DNA of 41,241 nucleotides. Origin: an uncultured Prevotellaceae bacterium. Its GTDB lineage: Bacteria > Bacteroidota > Bacteroidia > Bacteroidales > Bacteroidaceae. The notes beneath the pieces were generated by a model. The model had not been told where the DNA came from and did not search any database. It saw nothing but the letters and a program-made list of their open reading frames with translations. The translations under genes were made by a program, and so were the position numbers. The DNA is taken from assembly GCA_902786565.1 (NCBI GenBank), contig CADACW010000032.1, positions 1 through 41,241 of the forward strand, written 5' to 3'. This document shows positions 24,997-32,325 of the stretch, piece by piece; positions within the stretch are counted from its first letter, which is position 1, and every line of letters starts with the position of its first letter.

Positions 24997-25093
24997 CTTC
25001 GTTTCGCCCTCGCGAGTCTCACCCTCGTGAGGGTTCTTTGCAGGCAAAGCGTCATCTCTTCGAGCTGCCGAGCGCGACTCCCTCCAGCTCCAC
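24979..25093 (+). repeat. Duplicated tmRNA 3' end (att-like direct repeat) with 77-bp spacer
   Basis: CGACTCCCTCCAGCTCCAC occurs at 24979-24997 (inside tmRNA) and again at 25075-25093. The spacer contains an imperfect hairpin CCCTCGCGAG / CTCGTGAGGG (about 25007-25033) and no gene. Integrases commonly use tmRNA 3' ends and leave such repeats, so this may be a scar of a lost or nearly lost element. Confidence 0.7.
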
Positions 25094-25104
25094 ACCTGAA
25101 AAAT

Positions 25105-25137
25105 CGGCAGCAGAACTACTCTGCTGCCGGTTTTTTT
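25105..25137. terminator. Bidirectional terminator between tmRNA and rhodanese gene
   Basis: CGGCAGCAG / CTGCTGCCG (25105-25113, 25121-25129) with a 5-7 nt loop is followed on the plus strand by TTTTTTT. On the minus strand the same stem is followed by ATTTTTC. The rhodanese stop codon (25116-25118) lies within the loop region, so the last codons of that gene form half of the stem. Confidence 0.85.
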
Positions 25138-25517
25138 GACTTGATGATGGGTCTCTCCTCGCTGATCCAAGCCATGATGCCACCTTTGAGGTTTACCACT
25201 TTATAGCCTTCGGCCGTCAGTTTGTCGAAGGCATTGACCGACCGACGGCCACTTCGGCAGTAGACGGCAATCAGTTTGCTCACAGGCAGGGTGGCCTTCG
25301 ACTTCTCTACGAAATCGTCTTTCTTGACGTCGATATTGATGGCCCCGCCAATGTGGCCTTCATTGAACTCATCGACTGACCGGACATCGAGCACCACAAC
25401 ATTGGTGTCGGCAATCAGTTCGGCAAACGTTTTCACGTCTACATCATCATGATTTTCGTGGCTGCATGCGGTTACCATTCCCAGCATGACCAGCAGATAT
25501 GTAACAATTCTCTTCAT
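25116..25517 (-). CDS. Periplasmic rhodanese-domain lipoprotein
   Basis: The 133-residue protein has a lipoprotein signal MKRIVTYLLVMLGMVTAC (Cys18), then one rhodanese domain: VVLDVRSVDEFNEGHIGGAINID and the active loop VYCRSGRRS with Cys87. Single-domain rhodaneses carry persulfide sulfur; the CRSGRRS loop is complete, so sulfurtransferase activity is plausible. It is last in the porT-aroA-unknown-rhodanese run. An upstream in-frame start at 25547 was rejected because it would bury the signal peptide. Confidence 0.85.
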   Translation of the reverse strand: MKRIVTYLLVMLGMVTACSHENHDDVDVKTFAELIADTNVVVLDVRSVDEFNEGHIGGAINIDVKKDDFVEKSKATLPVSKLIAVYCRSGRRSVNAFDKLTAEGYKVVNLKGGIMAWISEERPIIKSKKPAAE

Positions 25518-25562
25518 AAAATGTAATGTTATTAATGTTGTTGTCATCGTTGTTGTGTTCAG

Positions 25563-25973
25563 TCACTCCGTGCTGTCGTTGGCTCTTTCGCCGGCCAGTA
25601 GGATGTAGTCGTCCTTCACCTGGTCGGGCAGGCTGACGCCCCGCAGATTCAGGCTTCGCCCCCAGGCAGGTACCTCCTCCTGCCGCATAGTGAGCATTAC
25701 GTCGCGGAACTGCTCTGCCTCGTCGTCGGTGTAGGCATCGGAGGGTCGGCCGCGGTAGGTGTCCAGCTCCTCGTCGTCGAAGTACTCCACAGGCCGGACG
25801 GCCGCCTCCATCATGCACTCCTGCTCGCACTTCGCCTGTGGCGTGCCGTCGCAGGTGGCGCAGTCGCCCTTTGGCGCCACTACCGGCGCTTCGCCGCTGC
25901 GGCGGTGGGCCATGGCCAGCACAAATCCCAAGACCAGCAGCACCAGGACACAAATGAGCACGAAGTCAGTCAT
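25563..25973 (-). CDS. Small N-terminally anchored membrane protein, unknown
   Basis: The 136-residue protein starts with a TM helix (TDFVLICVLVLLVLGFVLAM). A Cys-rich patch CATCDGTPQAKCEQEC follows at about residues 38-53, then an acidic, Asp/Glu-rich domain (VEYFDDEELDTYRG; DAYTDDEAEQFRDVML). The four closely spaced Cys could bind a metal. Its start overlaps the end of aroA by 8 nt. Similar genes sit beside aroA in related genomes, as I recall, but no function is known to me. Confidence 0.65.
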   Translation of the reverse strand: MTDFVLICVLVLLVLGFVLAMAHRRSGEAPVVAPKGDCATCDGTPQAKCEQECMMEAAVRPVEYFDDEELDTYRGRPSDAYTDDEAEQFRDVMLTMRQEEVPAWGRSLNLRGVSLPDQVKDDYILLAGERANDSTE

Positions 25974-27288
25974 CGGCGATGGTGAAGCCGGCCTGTTGCA
26001 GGTCGTGCCAGAAGTGTGGGTATGACTTTGACACCACTTCGGGGTGGTGTATGGCTATGGGCATGCGTAGTGACATCGGTGCAAAGGCCAGTGCCATGCG
26101 GTGGTCGTCGTAGGTGTCTATTATGGGGCAAGAGGTGAGAGGTGAGAGGCAAGAGGTGAGAGGTGAGAGGTGGGAGGTGAGAGGTGAGGGGTGAGAGGTG
26201 AGAGGTGGGATGCGAGTGCCGTCCCAGTAGAGTTCCCGCCCGTCTACGTCGTGCAGCTCGAATCCCAGCTTGCGCAGCTCGGTCTTCAGGGCCATGATGC
26301 GGTCGGTCTCCTTGATGCGAAGCGTCTGCAGGCCGGTGAAGTGGAACGGCACGCCCATGGCGCAACAGCAGCAGACGATGGTCTGTGCCAGGTCGGGGGC
26401 GTTGGTGAAGTCGTAGTCCAGATGGTTCACGTGGGGGCCGTTCTTACAGAGCGTCACGGTGGTTGGCACGCCCGGTTTGCGGCTTCTGAACTTGGTCTTG
26501 ACGCCCAGCAGGCTGAAGATGTAGCGCACGCTGGAGTCGCCCTGCTTCGAGCCGTCCATCAGTCCTTGCAGCACCACCTTCGCCTCGGTGTCGGGGGTCA
26601 GGGCCACCATCTCGTACCAGTAGCTGGCGGCGCTCCAGTCGTTTTCTATGAGGTATGGCCTCGGCTTGTAGGGCTGCGGCTTCACCTCGATGGTGTCTAC
26701 CGAGGTCCATTCGGCATCGGCACCGAACTCGCGCATGGTCCATAGCGTCAGGTCGATGTAGGGGCGCGAGATGATGTCGCCCGTCAGGCGGAGTGTGAGC
26801 CCTTGCTTCAGTGCCGGGCCTATGAGCAGCAGTGCCGAAATGAACTGCGACGAGATGTTGCCGGCCACCTCCAGTTCGCCACCCTTCAGTCTCTGTCCGC
26901 GAATGTTCAGCGGGGGGAATCCGTTTTCGCCCTCGTAGCTGATGTCGGCGCCCAGGCTGCGCAGGGCGTTGACCAGCACCTTGATGGGGCGGTGCTTCAT
27001 CCGCTCGGTGCCTGTCAGCACATGTGGGGTGGGCAAGGGCGTTGCGGCCAGATAGGCGGCCATGAATCGCATGGCGGTGCCGGCGGCCTTGATGTCGATG
27101 ACGTCGGGCATGGTCTGCAGCGCCCTGATGACGACCTCGGTGTCGTCGCAGTCGCTCAGATTCTGCGGCAGGGTGTCGCCTCCTGTCAGCGCATGGATGA
27201 TGAGCACCCTGTTTGAGATGCTCTTCGATGGGGGCAGTTGGATGTCGGCGCGTAGTTGCTCTGGTGGTGTGAGGCGGTATGTTGGCAT
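25966..27288 (-). CDS. aroA: 3-phosphoshikimate 1-carboxyvinyltransferase (EPSP synthase) with heptamer-repeat insertion
   Basis: The 440-residue enzyme transfers enolpyruvyl from PEP to shikimate-3-phosphate in aromatic amino acid synthesis. Visible signatures: PPSKSISNR (substrate loop), GTAMRF, GNISSQFISALL, LRIKETDRI (catalytic Glu and Arg region) and DTYDDHRMALAFAP. Just before DTYDDHR is a 28-codon stretch of Pro-Leu-Thr-Ser repeats (PLTSHPSPLTSHLSPLTS...) encoded by twelve 7-nt units. Homologs have only a few residues there. The insertion is in frame, so the enzyme may work with an extended loop. The gene lies 37 nt after porT. Confidence 0.9.
   Translation of the reverse strand: MPTYRLTPPEQLRADIQLPPSKSISNRVLIIHALTGGDTLPQNLSDCDDTEVVIRALQTMPDVIDIKAAGTAMRFMAAYLAATPLPTPHVLTGTERMKHRPIKVLVNALRSLGADISYEGENGFPPLNIRGQRLKGGELEVAGNISSQFISALLLIGPALKQGLTLRLTGDIISRPYIDLTLWTMREFGADAEWTSVDTIEVKPQPYKPRPYLIENDWSAASYWYEMVALTPDTEAKVVLQGLMDGSKQGDSSVRYIFSLLGVKTKFRSRKPGVPTTVTLCKNGPHVNHLDYDFTNAPDLAQTIVCCCCAMGVPFHFTGLQTLRIKETDRIMALKTELRKLGFELHDVDGRELYWDGTRIPPLTSHPSPLTSHLSPLTSCLSPLTSCPIIDTYDDHRMALAFAPMSLRMPIAIHHPEVVSKSYPHFWHDLQQAGFTIADD
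26129..26212. repeat. Twelve-unit heptanucleotide tandem repeat inside aroA
   Basis: Twelve consecutive 7-nt units, consensus TGAGAGG on the plus strand with variants CAAGAGG, TGGGAGG, TGAGGGG and TGGGATG. The total is 84 nt = 28 codons, so the frame is kept at this unit number; gain or loss of one unit would shift it. Confidence 0.95.
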
Positions 27289-27325
27289 ATATATAATAAT
27301 GTTTGGGTGTGTTGTGGGGTGTAGA

Positions 27326-28060
27326 TTATTCGAAGTAGAGCGTCAGCAGAAACATCTTGGTGGGTGTTGCGCTGGCCACACTCTGTGCATAGAGTCGCTT
27401 GGTGATGTCGGTCAGTTCTGAGACGTGGTTCTTGTCGAGGGCGTTAGTCAGGTTGTAGCAGAACTTCAGTTCGGGGATGAGCTTGAAGAAGGGCAGATAG
27501 AAGTCGCAGCCTATGCCGGCCTCGACCATCAAGTCGAAGCGTTTCAGTTGTACATACTCCTGGTCTTTGCCCGCCAGGTTGATCATCGGGCTGATGCCGG
27601 CCAGCATATAGGGGCGGTAGTTGTTGAACCGCTGTGCCGAGAACTTCATGTCGATGGGAATCGAGATGTAGGTGTTCTTCAGGTCTTGTGTGGCCTCGGT
27701 GGGTTTGCCGCTCTCGTTCAGCACGTCAAGGTCGCGGAATGTGAGGCGCTTCGACCCGAAGTGCAGCGCCGGCGTTATCCGGAAGTTGAAGTGCTGGCCC
27801 AGTCGCATGTCGGCCAGCACGCCCACGCTGAAGCCCGGATTCCAGGTGTCGGCCTCGCAGAGCACGGTGCGTGTCTCGCCCGTCTCTATCAGTTGCGGCC
27901 CCACATTCTGCATCTCCACATCCTGCAGGTTGAGGCCAATGCTGATGCCAAAGTGCATTGGGCGCAGGTCGATGTAAGGTTTGTTCTGCACCTTTCTCGT
28001 CTGTGCCGTTGCTGTCAGGGCTGCCAGTGCTATTATAATAGTTGTAATAATTCGTATCAT
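27326..28060 (-). CDS. porT: PorT family outer membrane protein (type IX secretion)
   Basis: The 244-residue protein has a signal peptide (ending TATAQ) and a small beta-barrel pattern: DLRPMHFGISIGLNLQD, RITPALHFGSKRLTF, YISIPIDMKFSAQRFNNYRPYMLAG, GIGCDFYLPFFKLIPELKFCY, and ends LLTLYFE with a C-terminal aromatic-type barrel end. These match PorT as remembered from Porphyromonas and Bacteroides relatives. PorT is needed for assembly of the T9SS that exports proteins with the C-terminal domains seen on the two secreted proteins at 11-21.6 kb. It is the first gene of the minus-strand run with aroA. Confidence 0.85.
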   Translation of the reverse strand: MIRIITTIIIALAALTATAQTRKVQNKPYIDLRPMHFGISIGLNLQDVEMQNVGPQLIETGETRTVLCEADTWNPGFSVGVLADMRLGQHFNFRITPALHFGSKRLTFRDLDVLNESGKPTEATQDLKNTYISIPIDMKFSAQRFNNYRPYMLAGISPMINLAGKDQEYVQLKRFDLMVEAGIGCDFYLPFFKLIPELKFCYNLTNALDKNHVSELTDITKRLYAQSVASATPTKMFLLTLYFE

Positions 28061-28194
28061 GGTCTGTTCTTATAACGCTGGAAAGCCTTTCTTATTATGT
28101 TTTGGCGCAAGTTTCTCTTCCCGCATCTATTTCGACGACGTATAAATTGAAAAAAAACCTCCCAAAAAGTTGGTATTGTTTCGGAAAAAGTTCG

Positions 28195-28202
28195 TACCTT
28201 TG
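28195..28202 (+). promoter_or_regulatory. -7 box of the ferredoxin gene
   Basis: TACCTTTG in the context TCGGAAAAAGTTCG, nearly the same context as upstream of tmRNA. The ATG follows after 50 nt. The rest of 28061-28252 shows nothing further. Confidence 0.6.
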
Positions 28203-28252
28203 CATCATCTAAATTAAGTATTAACTCAAACAAACTTAAAAACAGAAAAATT

Positions 28253-28420
28253 ATGGCATACGTAATTGGTGACGATTGTATCGCATGCGGTACATGTCAG
28301 GGTGAGTGCCCCGTTGAGGCAATCTCTGAAGGTGAGAAGTACGTAATTGACGCAGACCTTTGCACTGAGTGCGGTACTTGCGCAAGTGTTTGCCCCTCAG
28401 AGGCCATCAGCCTGGGCTAA
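28253..28420 (+). CDS. 2[4Fe-4S] ferredoxin
   Basis: This 55-residue protein has two typical clusters, CIACGTCQGECP and CTECGTCASVCP, each CxxCxxCxxxCP, related by internal duplication. Clostridial-type ferredoxins of this size carry electrons in anaerobic metabolism (for example with pyruvate:ferredoxin oxidoreductase). It is monocistronic, with its own promoter and a terminator 36 nt after the stop. All eight Cys are present. Confidence 0.97.
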   Translation: MAYVIGDDCIACGTCQGECPVEAISEGEKYVIDADLCTECGTCASVCPSEAISLG

Positions 28421-28455
28421 TCTCACTGTCTATAGAGAATTACAGACCAAAAAGA

Positions 28456-28498
28456 AACAGACCGGAAGCACAATGTTTCCGGTCTGTTTACTTTTTTG
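28456..28498 (+). terminator. Rho-independent terminator of the ferredoxin gene
   Basis: AACAGACCGGAA / TTCCGGTCTGTT (28456-28467, 28477-28488) with a 9-nt loop is followed by ACTTTTTTG. Confidence 0.9.
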
Positions 28499-28591
28499 TG
28501 CACGATGATCATGCGGTGAGTGGCTGAACAGTAAAAGAGGTGAACCCTTTTTATGGTGTCCACCTCCTATGCGTATGGAGCATGCCCCCGA

Positions 28592-29545
28592 TCACGATTC
28601 TTTGAACAAGTCTTTGATGCCGCCAATGCTGCCCAGCAGATTGGTGGCCTCGTAGGGCAGATAGACGGTCTTGGTCTTGTCGCCCTGTGCCAGTTCCTGC
28701 ATCATCTGTATGTACTTCTGTGCCAGCAGATAGTTGGCGGGGTTGGTGCTCTTGCCCACTGCCTCGGTAATCAGTTCTATGGCCTTTGCCTCGGCTTCAG
28801 CCTTGCGTATGCGGGCCTGGGCTTCACCCTCGGCGTGCAGTATGGCCTGCTGCTTGGCGGCCTCTGCCTTGTTGACGATGGCGGTCTTCTCACCCTCCGA
28901 TGCCAGAATCTCTGCTGCCTTCTCGCCCTCTGATGTCAGGATTTGGGCGCGCTTGTTGCGCTCGGCCTGCATCTGCTTTTCCATGGCGTTCAGCACGGTT
29001 GCGGGTGGAATGATGTCCTGCAGCTCCACTCGGTTCACCTTGACGCCCCACTTGTCGGTGGCATCGTCGAGCACGGCGCGCAGTTTGGTGTTGATGGTGT
29101 CGCGTGAGGTCAGCGTCTCGTCCAGTTCCAGTTCGCCGATGATGTTACGCAGTGTGGTCTGCGTCAGTTTCTCGATGGCGTTGGGCAGGTTCGATATTTC
29201 GTAGACGGCCTTGAAGGGGTCTACAATCTGGAAGTAGAGCAAGGCGTTGATTTCCATCTGGATGTTGTCCTTTGTAATCACGTTCTGCGATGGGAAGTCG
29301 TACACCTGTTCGCGCAGGTCGATTGCGTGTGAGTAGGCATAGCGTCCGCGGTTGAGCACCACAATCTCCTTTGCCCTGTCAATGAAAGGGATGATGATGT
29401 TGATGCCCGGATTGAGCGTGGCGTAGTAGCGGCCCAGTCGCTCGATGATGCGGGTTTCCGACTGCGGGATGATCACCAGTGCCATCTTGGCGAAGATAAC
29501 CACCAGTACGACGATGGCTATCAGTACATAAGTCATAATGTTCAT
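28592..29545 (-). CDS. SPFH/band 7 membrane protein, QmcA/paraslipin-like
   Basis: The 317-residue protein has one N-terminal TM helix ([23 protein letters not shown]), an SPFH domain ([42 protein letters not shown]) and a long charged coiled coil ([20 protein letters not shown]...[10 protein letters not shown]), ending near [12 protein letters not shown]. Such proteins form large membrane cages and microdomains. The gene lies 37 nt downstream of an NfeD-family gene, the standard qmcA/nfeD partnership. Confidence 0.9.
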   Translation of the reverse strand: MNIMTYVLIAIVVLVVIFAKMALVIIPQSETRIIERLGRYYATLNPGINIIIPFIDRAKEIVVLNRGRYAYSHAIDLREQVYDFPSQNVITKDNIQMEINALLYFQIVDPFKAVYEISNLPNAIEKLTQTTLRNIIGELELDETLTSRDTINTKLRAVLDDATDKWGVKVNRVELQDIIPPATVLNAMEKQMQAERNKRAQILTSEGEKAAEILASEGEKTAIVNKAEAAKQQAILHAEGEAQARIRKAEAEAKAIELITEAVGKSTNPANYLLAQKYIQMMQELAQGDKTKTVYLPYEATNLLGSIGGIKDLFKES

Positions 29546-29582
29546 AGTTTTTTAATTTTGGTTGTTATACAATTGGTTTACT

Positions 29583-30026
29583 TTACAGAGTTTCCACGGT
29601 GATGATGGTGCTCTCGCGGCCCACCACTCGCACGGTGGTGCCGGCGGGGATGTCAGCATGGCTGACGGCGCGCCACTGGTCGCCGTCAATCTGCACATAG
29701 CCGTTGGCGCCAGCCTGGATGGCCTCGGTCACTCGGCCCGTGCGGCCCAGCAGGGCGTCGGCGTTGCTCGGTTTGTTGGGCTCGTTTTTGTGCAGATAGC
29801 GCAGGGCCACGGGCCTGACAAAGAAGATGCTGAGTAGCGAGAACAGCGCAAAGATGGCAATCTGCCAATAGACATTCAGCCCCACGGCGGCTGCTATGAC
29901 CGCCACGACGGCTCCGATGGAGAAGCAGATGATGAAGAAATCACCCGATGACAGCTCCAGAATAAGGCACAGCACAGCCACGATGGCCCATACTTGCCAC
30001 ATGTTTGCTAAAAAATACTCAATCAT
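29583..30026 (-). CDS. NfeD family membrane protein (YbbK-like)
   Basis: The 147-residue protein has about three TM helices (MWQVWAIVAVLCLILELSSG; IGAVVAVIAAAVGL; QIAIFALFSLLSIFFV) and a C-terminal OB-fold typical of NfeD: LLGRTGRVTEAI, GYVQIDGDQWRAVS, GTTVRVVGRES. It works with the SPFH protein encoded just downstream in membrane quality control. The short form lacks the protease domain found in long NfeD proteins. Confidence 0.88.
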   Translation of the reverse strand: MIEYFLANMWQVWAIVAVLCLILELSSGDFFIICFSIGAVVAVIAAAVGLNVYWQIAIFALFSLLSIFFVRPVALRYLHKNEPNKPSNADALLGRTGRVTEAIQAGANGYVQIDGDQWRAVSHADIPAGTTVRVVGRESTIITVETL

Positions 30027-30031
30027 GATAA

Positions 30032-30067
30032 TTAACGATTTACTATTTGACTATTTAACTATTTGTG
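30032..30067. repeat. Intergenic heptamer-like repeat upstream of nfeD
   Basis: Successive units TTAACGA, TTTACTA, TTTGACT, ATTTAACT, ATTTGTG have a 7-8 nt period. It lies between the HTH gene and the NfeD gene, where their transcripts join or a promoter could lie. Confidence 0.55.
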
Positions 30068-30088
30068 AATGGCAATGAAATTTTCCGA

Positions 30089-30598
30089 TTAAATCGACAA
30101 AATAAAGTCGTCCCAGTCGCGTGTGGAGCCCTTCTTGCCGAACACTTTCTGGTAGAGTCGGCTGCGCGTCGAGGCGATGCTTTCCTTCGAGTGGGCCGTC
30201 AGCGTGGCGATGTCCTTCGGCTGCAGGCGAATCTTGATGAGCAGGCTGACGTGATAGTCCTGGTCGCTCATGCGGTAGAGACTGTATAATTTATCGGTGA
30301 AACCGGTATAAATTGCGTTGACCACCTCAGTCAGTTCAGACCACTCTGACTCTGGCAGGCTGCGGCCTTCGGCCAGATATTGCCTGATGCGCTGATAGAC
30401 GGCAGAGCCCAGGATGTCGTTCACATCCTTCAGTTGCACCTTTTGCTCTATCACGGCCATCTTCTGCATGGCGTGTATGTTGTCCAGTCGGCTCTGCAGC
30501 AGTTGTATCTTGCGCCGGTTGCTCTGCAGCACCACTATAAATAAGGTGATGTAGAACACCGTACAAATAATCAGCAGGAACAGTTCGCGGTAGGTCAT
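30089..30598 (-). CDS. Membrane-anchored HTH protein lacking the usual TPR sensor
   Basis: The 169-residue protein starts with a TM helix (LFLLIICTVFYITLFIVVL), then a coiled coil (NRRKIQLLQSRLDNIHAMQKM). The C-terminal domain ends ATLTAHSKESIASTRSRLYQKVFGKKGS..DWDDFI. This domain is familiar as the DNA-binding end of Bacteroidales TPR-TM-HTH regulators (IA..L..S..SI.S.RSRLY.K.FGKKGS), which normally carry several hundred residues of TPR sensor before the TM. Here only TM plus effector is encoded and a promoter box lies 60 nt upstream (30665-30658), so the short form seems genuine. Role unknown. Confidence 0.7.
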   Translation of the reverse strand: MTYRELFLLIICTVFYITLFIVVLQSNRRKIQLLQSRLDNIHAMQKMAVIEQKVQLKDVNDILGSAVYQRIRQYLAEGRSLPESEWSELTEVVNAIYTGFTDKLYSLYRMSDQDYHVSLLIKIRLQPKDIATLTAHSKESIASTRSRLYQKVFGKKGSTRDWDDFILSI

Positions 30599-30849
30599 TG
30601 TTATTTTCTATTTCTGTTTTCTATTTACGATTTTCGTGTCGTGTTTTTTTTCTTTCGCAAAGGTACGAAAAATCTCCTTATCGTGCAAGAAAAACTGTTT
30701 GCAAAAGTGTGCACCCCCCATTTTGCGCACTTTTGCGCAGCTTTTTGCCTTGTTGTCAATTTTTCTGTGCCCGTTTTTTTTACTGTTTCCAGAGTTTTTA
30801 GTAATTTTGCAGCCGCAATAGAGTGATGAGTTGATTTTAGAACAAAACT
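30599..30849. promoter_or_regulatory. Divergent promoter region of two regulators
   Basis: Between the minus-strand HTH gene and the plus-strand AraC gene. Minus strand: TACCTTTG at 30665-30658. Plus strand: TAATTTTG at 30802-30809, 41 nt before the ATG. Between them lies a 13-bp inverted repeat, GCAAAAGTGTGCA (30701-30713) and TGCGCACTTTTGC (30724-30736), 12 of 13 pairing, a good shared operator candidate. A heptamer-like repeat (TTTTCTA, TTTCTGT, TTTCTAT, TTACGAT, TTTCGTG) fills 30604-30638. Confidence 0.6.
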
Positions 30850-31959
30850 ATGTACGGACAAAACGGAACAGAGGACATTTTCTTTATGATGCTCTATGGC
30901 GCGGTGGCGTTGCTGGCCTTGGTGGCAGCTTTCTACCTGTTCTTCAGGCGCGGCAATGCTTTCGCTTCTGGCATTACGCCGCCAGTGGCCCTCCGGCGGT
31001 GCACTGCGATTTTCCTCGGAACGATGTTTTTGAGCCATTTGTGGTGGTTTCTGCTTGGCAGTGTGTGGCTTACCGACGATATGCTGGTGCGCAACATTCT
31101 GGTCATTGCGCTTGACAACGTGACGCTGATACCCCTTGCCATGTGCATACTGCTCCGACTGCTGCAGGACCGTCGGCGACGGCTCTGGCCCGTAGCCCTT
31201 GCCGCCTTTCCCGTGGTGTTCATAGCTGTCTGGGGCATTGTGCAGCGCAATCCGCAGGCAGAACTGTACATGTCTGTCTACACGCTGGTGATTATCCTCA
31301 TCTTCGCCATAGACATTATTTATGCTGTCAGGCAGTATGGCTATTGGCTGGCCGACAACTATGCCGACCTGGAACATAAGGAGGTGTGGCAGAGCCTGTT
31401 GGCCCCCGTTTGCCTTTTCCCCCTCTATATTGCCTACACCTTCCACGAGGGCTCGATCCAAAGAGAGTATCTCAGTCAGATTTTCAGTCTCGCCCTTGTC
31501 TTCTATTTGACTTGGCGTGTAGAGACGCTCCAGCACCTGGAGAATGCCATGCCCGAAGAACTGACCCCGGGCGTTGAGCCAAAAGCCCACTATGCCAACG
31601 CATCTACGCCCCTGCCGTCGAACATTGGCCTGCTGTTGGAGCGTTACTGCGAGGCTACCCGCCTCTATCTGCAGCGCGATCTGACCCTGGCCCAGCTGGC
31701 CGAGGCCGTGGGCACCAACCGCACCTATCTCAGCCAGTACTTCGCCCAGCAGGGCATTACCTACAACAATTACATCAAGCGGTTGCGCATTGAATACTTC
31801 CTCAAGCTCTACAGTGAGGCCGCTGCCAATCCGCAGCAGCCATTCACGGCCCAGATTCTGGCCCAGAAGAGCGGCTTCAGCAGCTACAGCACCTTCAGCG
31901 CTGCCTTCAAGCAGTATACTGGCCAGAACGTCACGACCTGGATGAAGAGCAGGGAGTAG
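30850..31959 (+). CDS. Multi-spanning membrane AraC-family transcriptional regulator
   Basis: The N-terminal 215 residues of this 369-residue protein contain about six or seven hydrophobic helices (MMLYGAVALLALVAAFYLFF; VIALDNVTLIPLAMCILL; YTLVIILIFAIDIIYAV and others). The C-terminal about 105 residues form an AraC domain: DLTLAQLAEAVGTNRTYLSQYFAQ and AQILAQKSGFSSYSTFSAAFKQYTGQNVTTW. This membrane-plus-AraC layout is common in Bacteroidales. It is divergent from another membrane-anchored HTH gene, with a shared palindrome between them. Signal and targets are unknown. Confidence 0.85.
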   Translation: MYGQNGTEDIFFMMLYGAVALLALVAAFYLFFRRGNAFASGITPPVALRRCTAIFLGTMFLSHLWWFLLGSVWLTDDMLVRNILVIALDNVTLIPLAMCILLRLLQDRRRRLWPVALAAFPVVFIAVWGIVQRNPQAELYMSVYTLVIILIFAIDIIYAVRQYGYWLADNYADLEHKEVWQSLLAPVCLFPLYIAYTFHEGSIQREYLSQIFSLALVFYLTWRVETLQHLENAMPEELTPGVEPKAHYANASTPLPSNIGLLLERYCEATRLYLQRDLTLAQLAEAVGTNRTYLSQYFAQQGITYNNYIKRLRIEYFLKLYSEAAANPQQPFTAQILAQKSGFSSYSTFSAAFKQYTGQNVTTWMKSRE

Positions 31960-32325
31960 ACCGCCGGTTGCCCCATTGCTTGAGTAGGCCAATCCTGAGA
32001 CGAATCAACTTCTTTACACCTTCCAAAGTGTCAGAATTTACAAAAAAGCTTTCAACATTTCTTCGACATGGCCTGCGAACAGACCGATGCGCATACCCAG
32101 ATGCTGACGACCCTGCTTTTGCGGTAGTAGGGGGGCTTGCCTCCCCCCGACCCCTCCCCGTAAGAGGCGGGGGTGAAGGTTGAAAGCCAATAAATTAAGC
32201 GAAAGGCGAAGTTGGATTGTTAATAATTGTAGAGAGGAGGCAAATTCTTCACTCTTCACTTTCCGCTTTTCACTTAATTTTCTTACCTTTGCAGCCTCTA
32301 ACGAAAACTTTAACAGAAGATTGCA
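31960..32325. other. Intergenic region with GC-rich element, heptamers and DUF2723 promoter
   Basis: No gene is supported. Contents: a GC-rich hairpin-like element at 32148-32179 (CGACCCCTCCCCG / AGAGGCGGGGGTG), related to 21504-21542; four 7-nt units CTTCACT, CTTCACT, TTCCGCT, TTTCACT at 32247-32274; and a -7 box TACCTTTG at 32284-32291, 34 nt before the DUF2723 ATG. The minus strand at 32038-32130 keeps an open reading that ends GLFAGHVEEMLKAFL, which may be a gene remnant but is not recognised. Confidence 0.5.

Noticed and set aside
24655-25170. 171-codon minus-strand ORF
   Set aside because: It lies on the opposite strand of tmRNA and contains the RESNPRP-type peptide that is a known translation artefact of tRNA-like sequence.
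30625-31992. 455-codon minus-strand ORF
   Set aside because: It is antisense to the AraC regulator, whose domains are clear, and has no recognisable domain itself.
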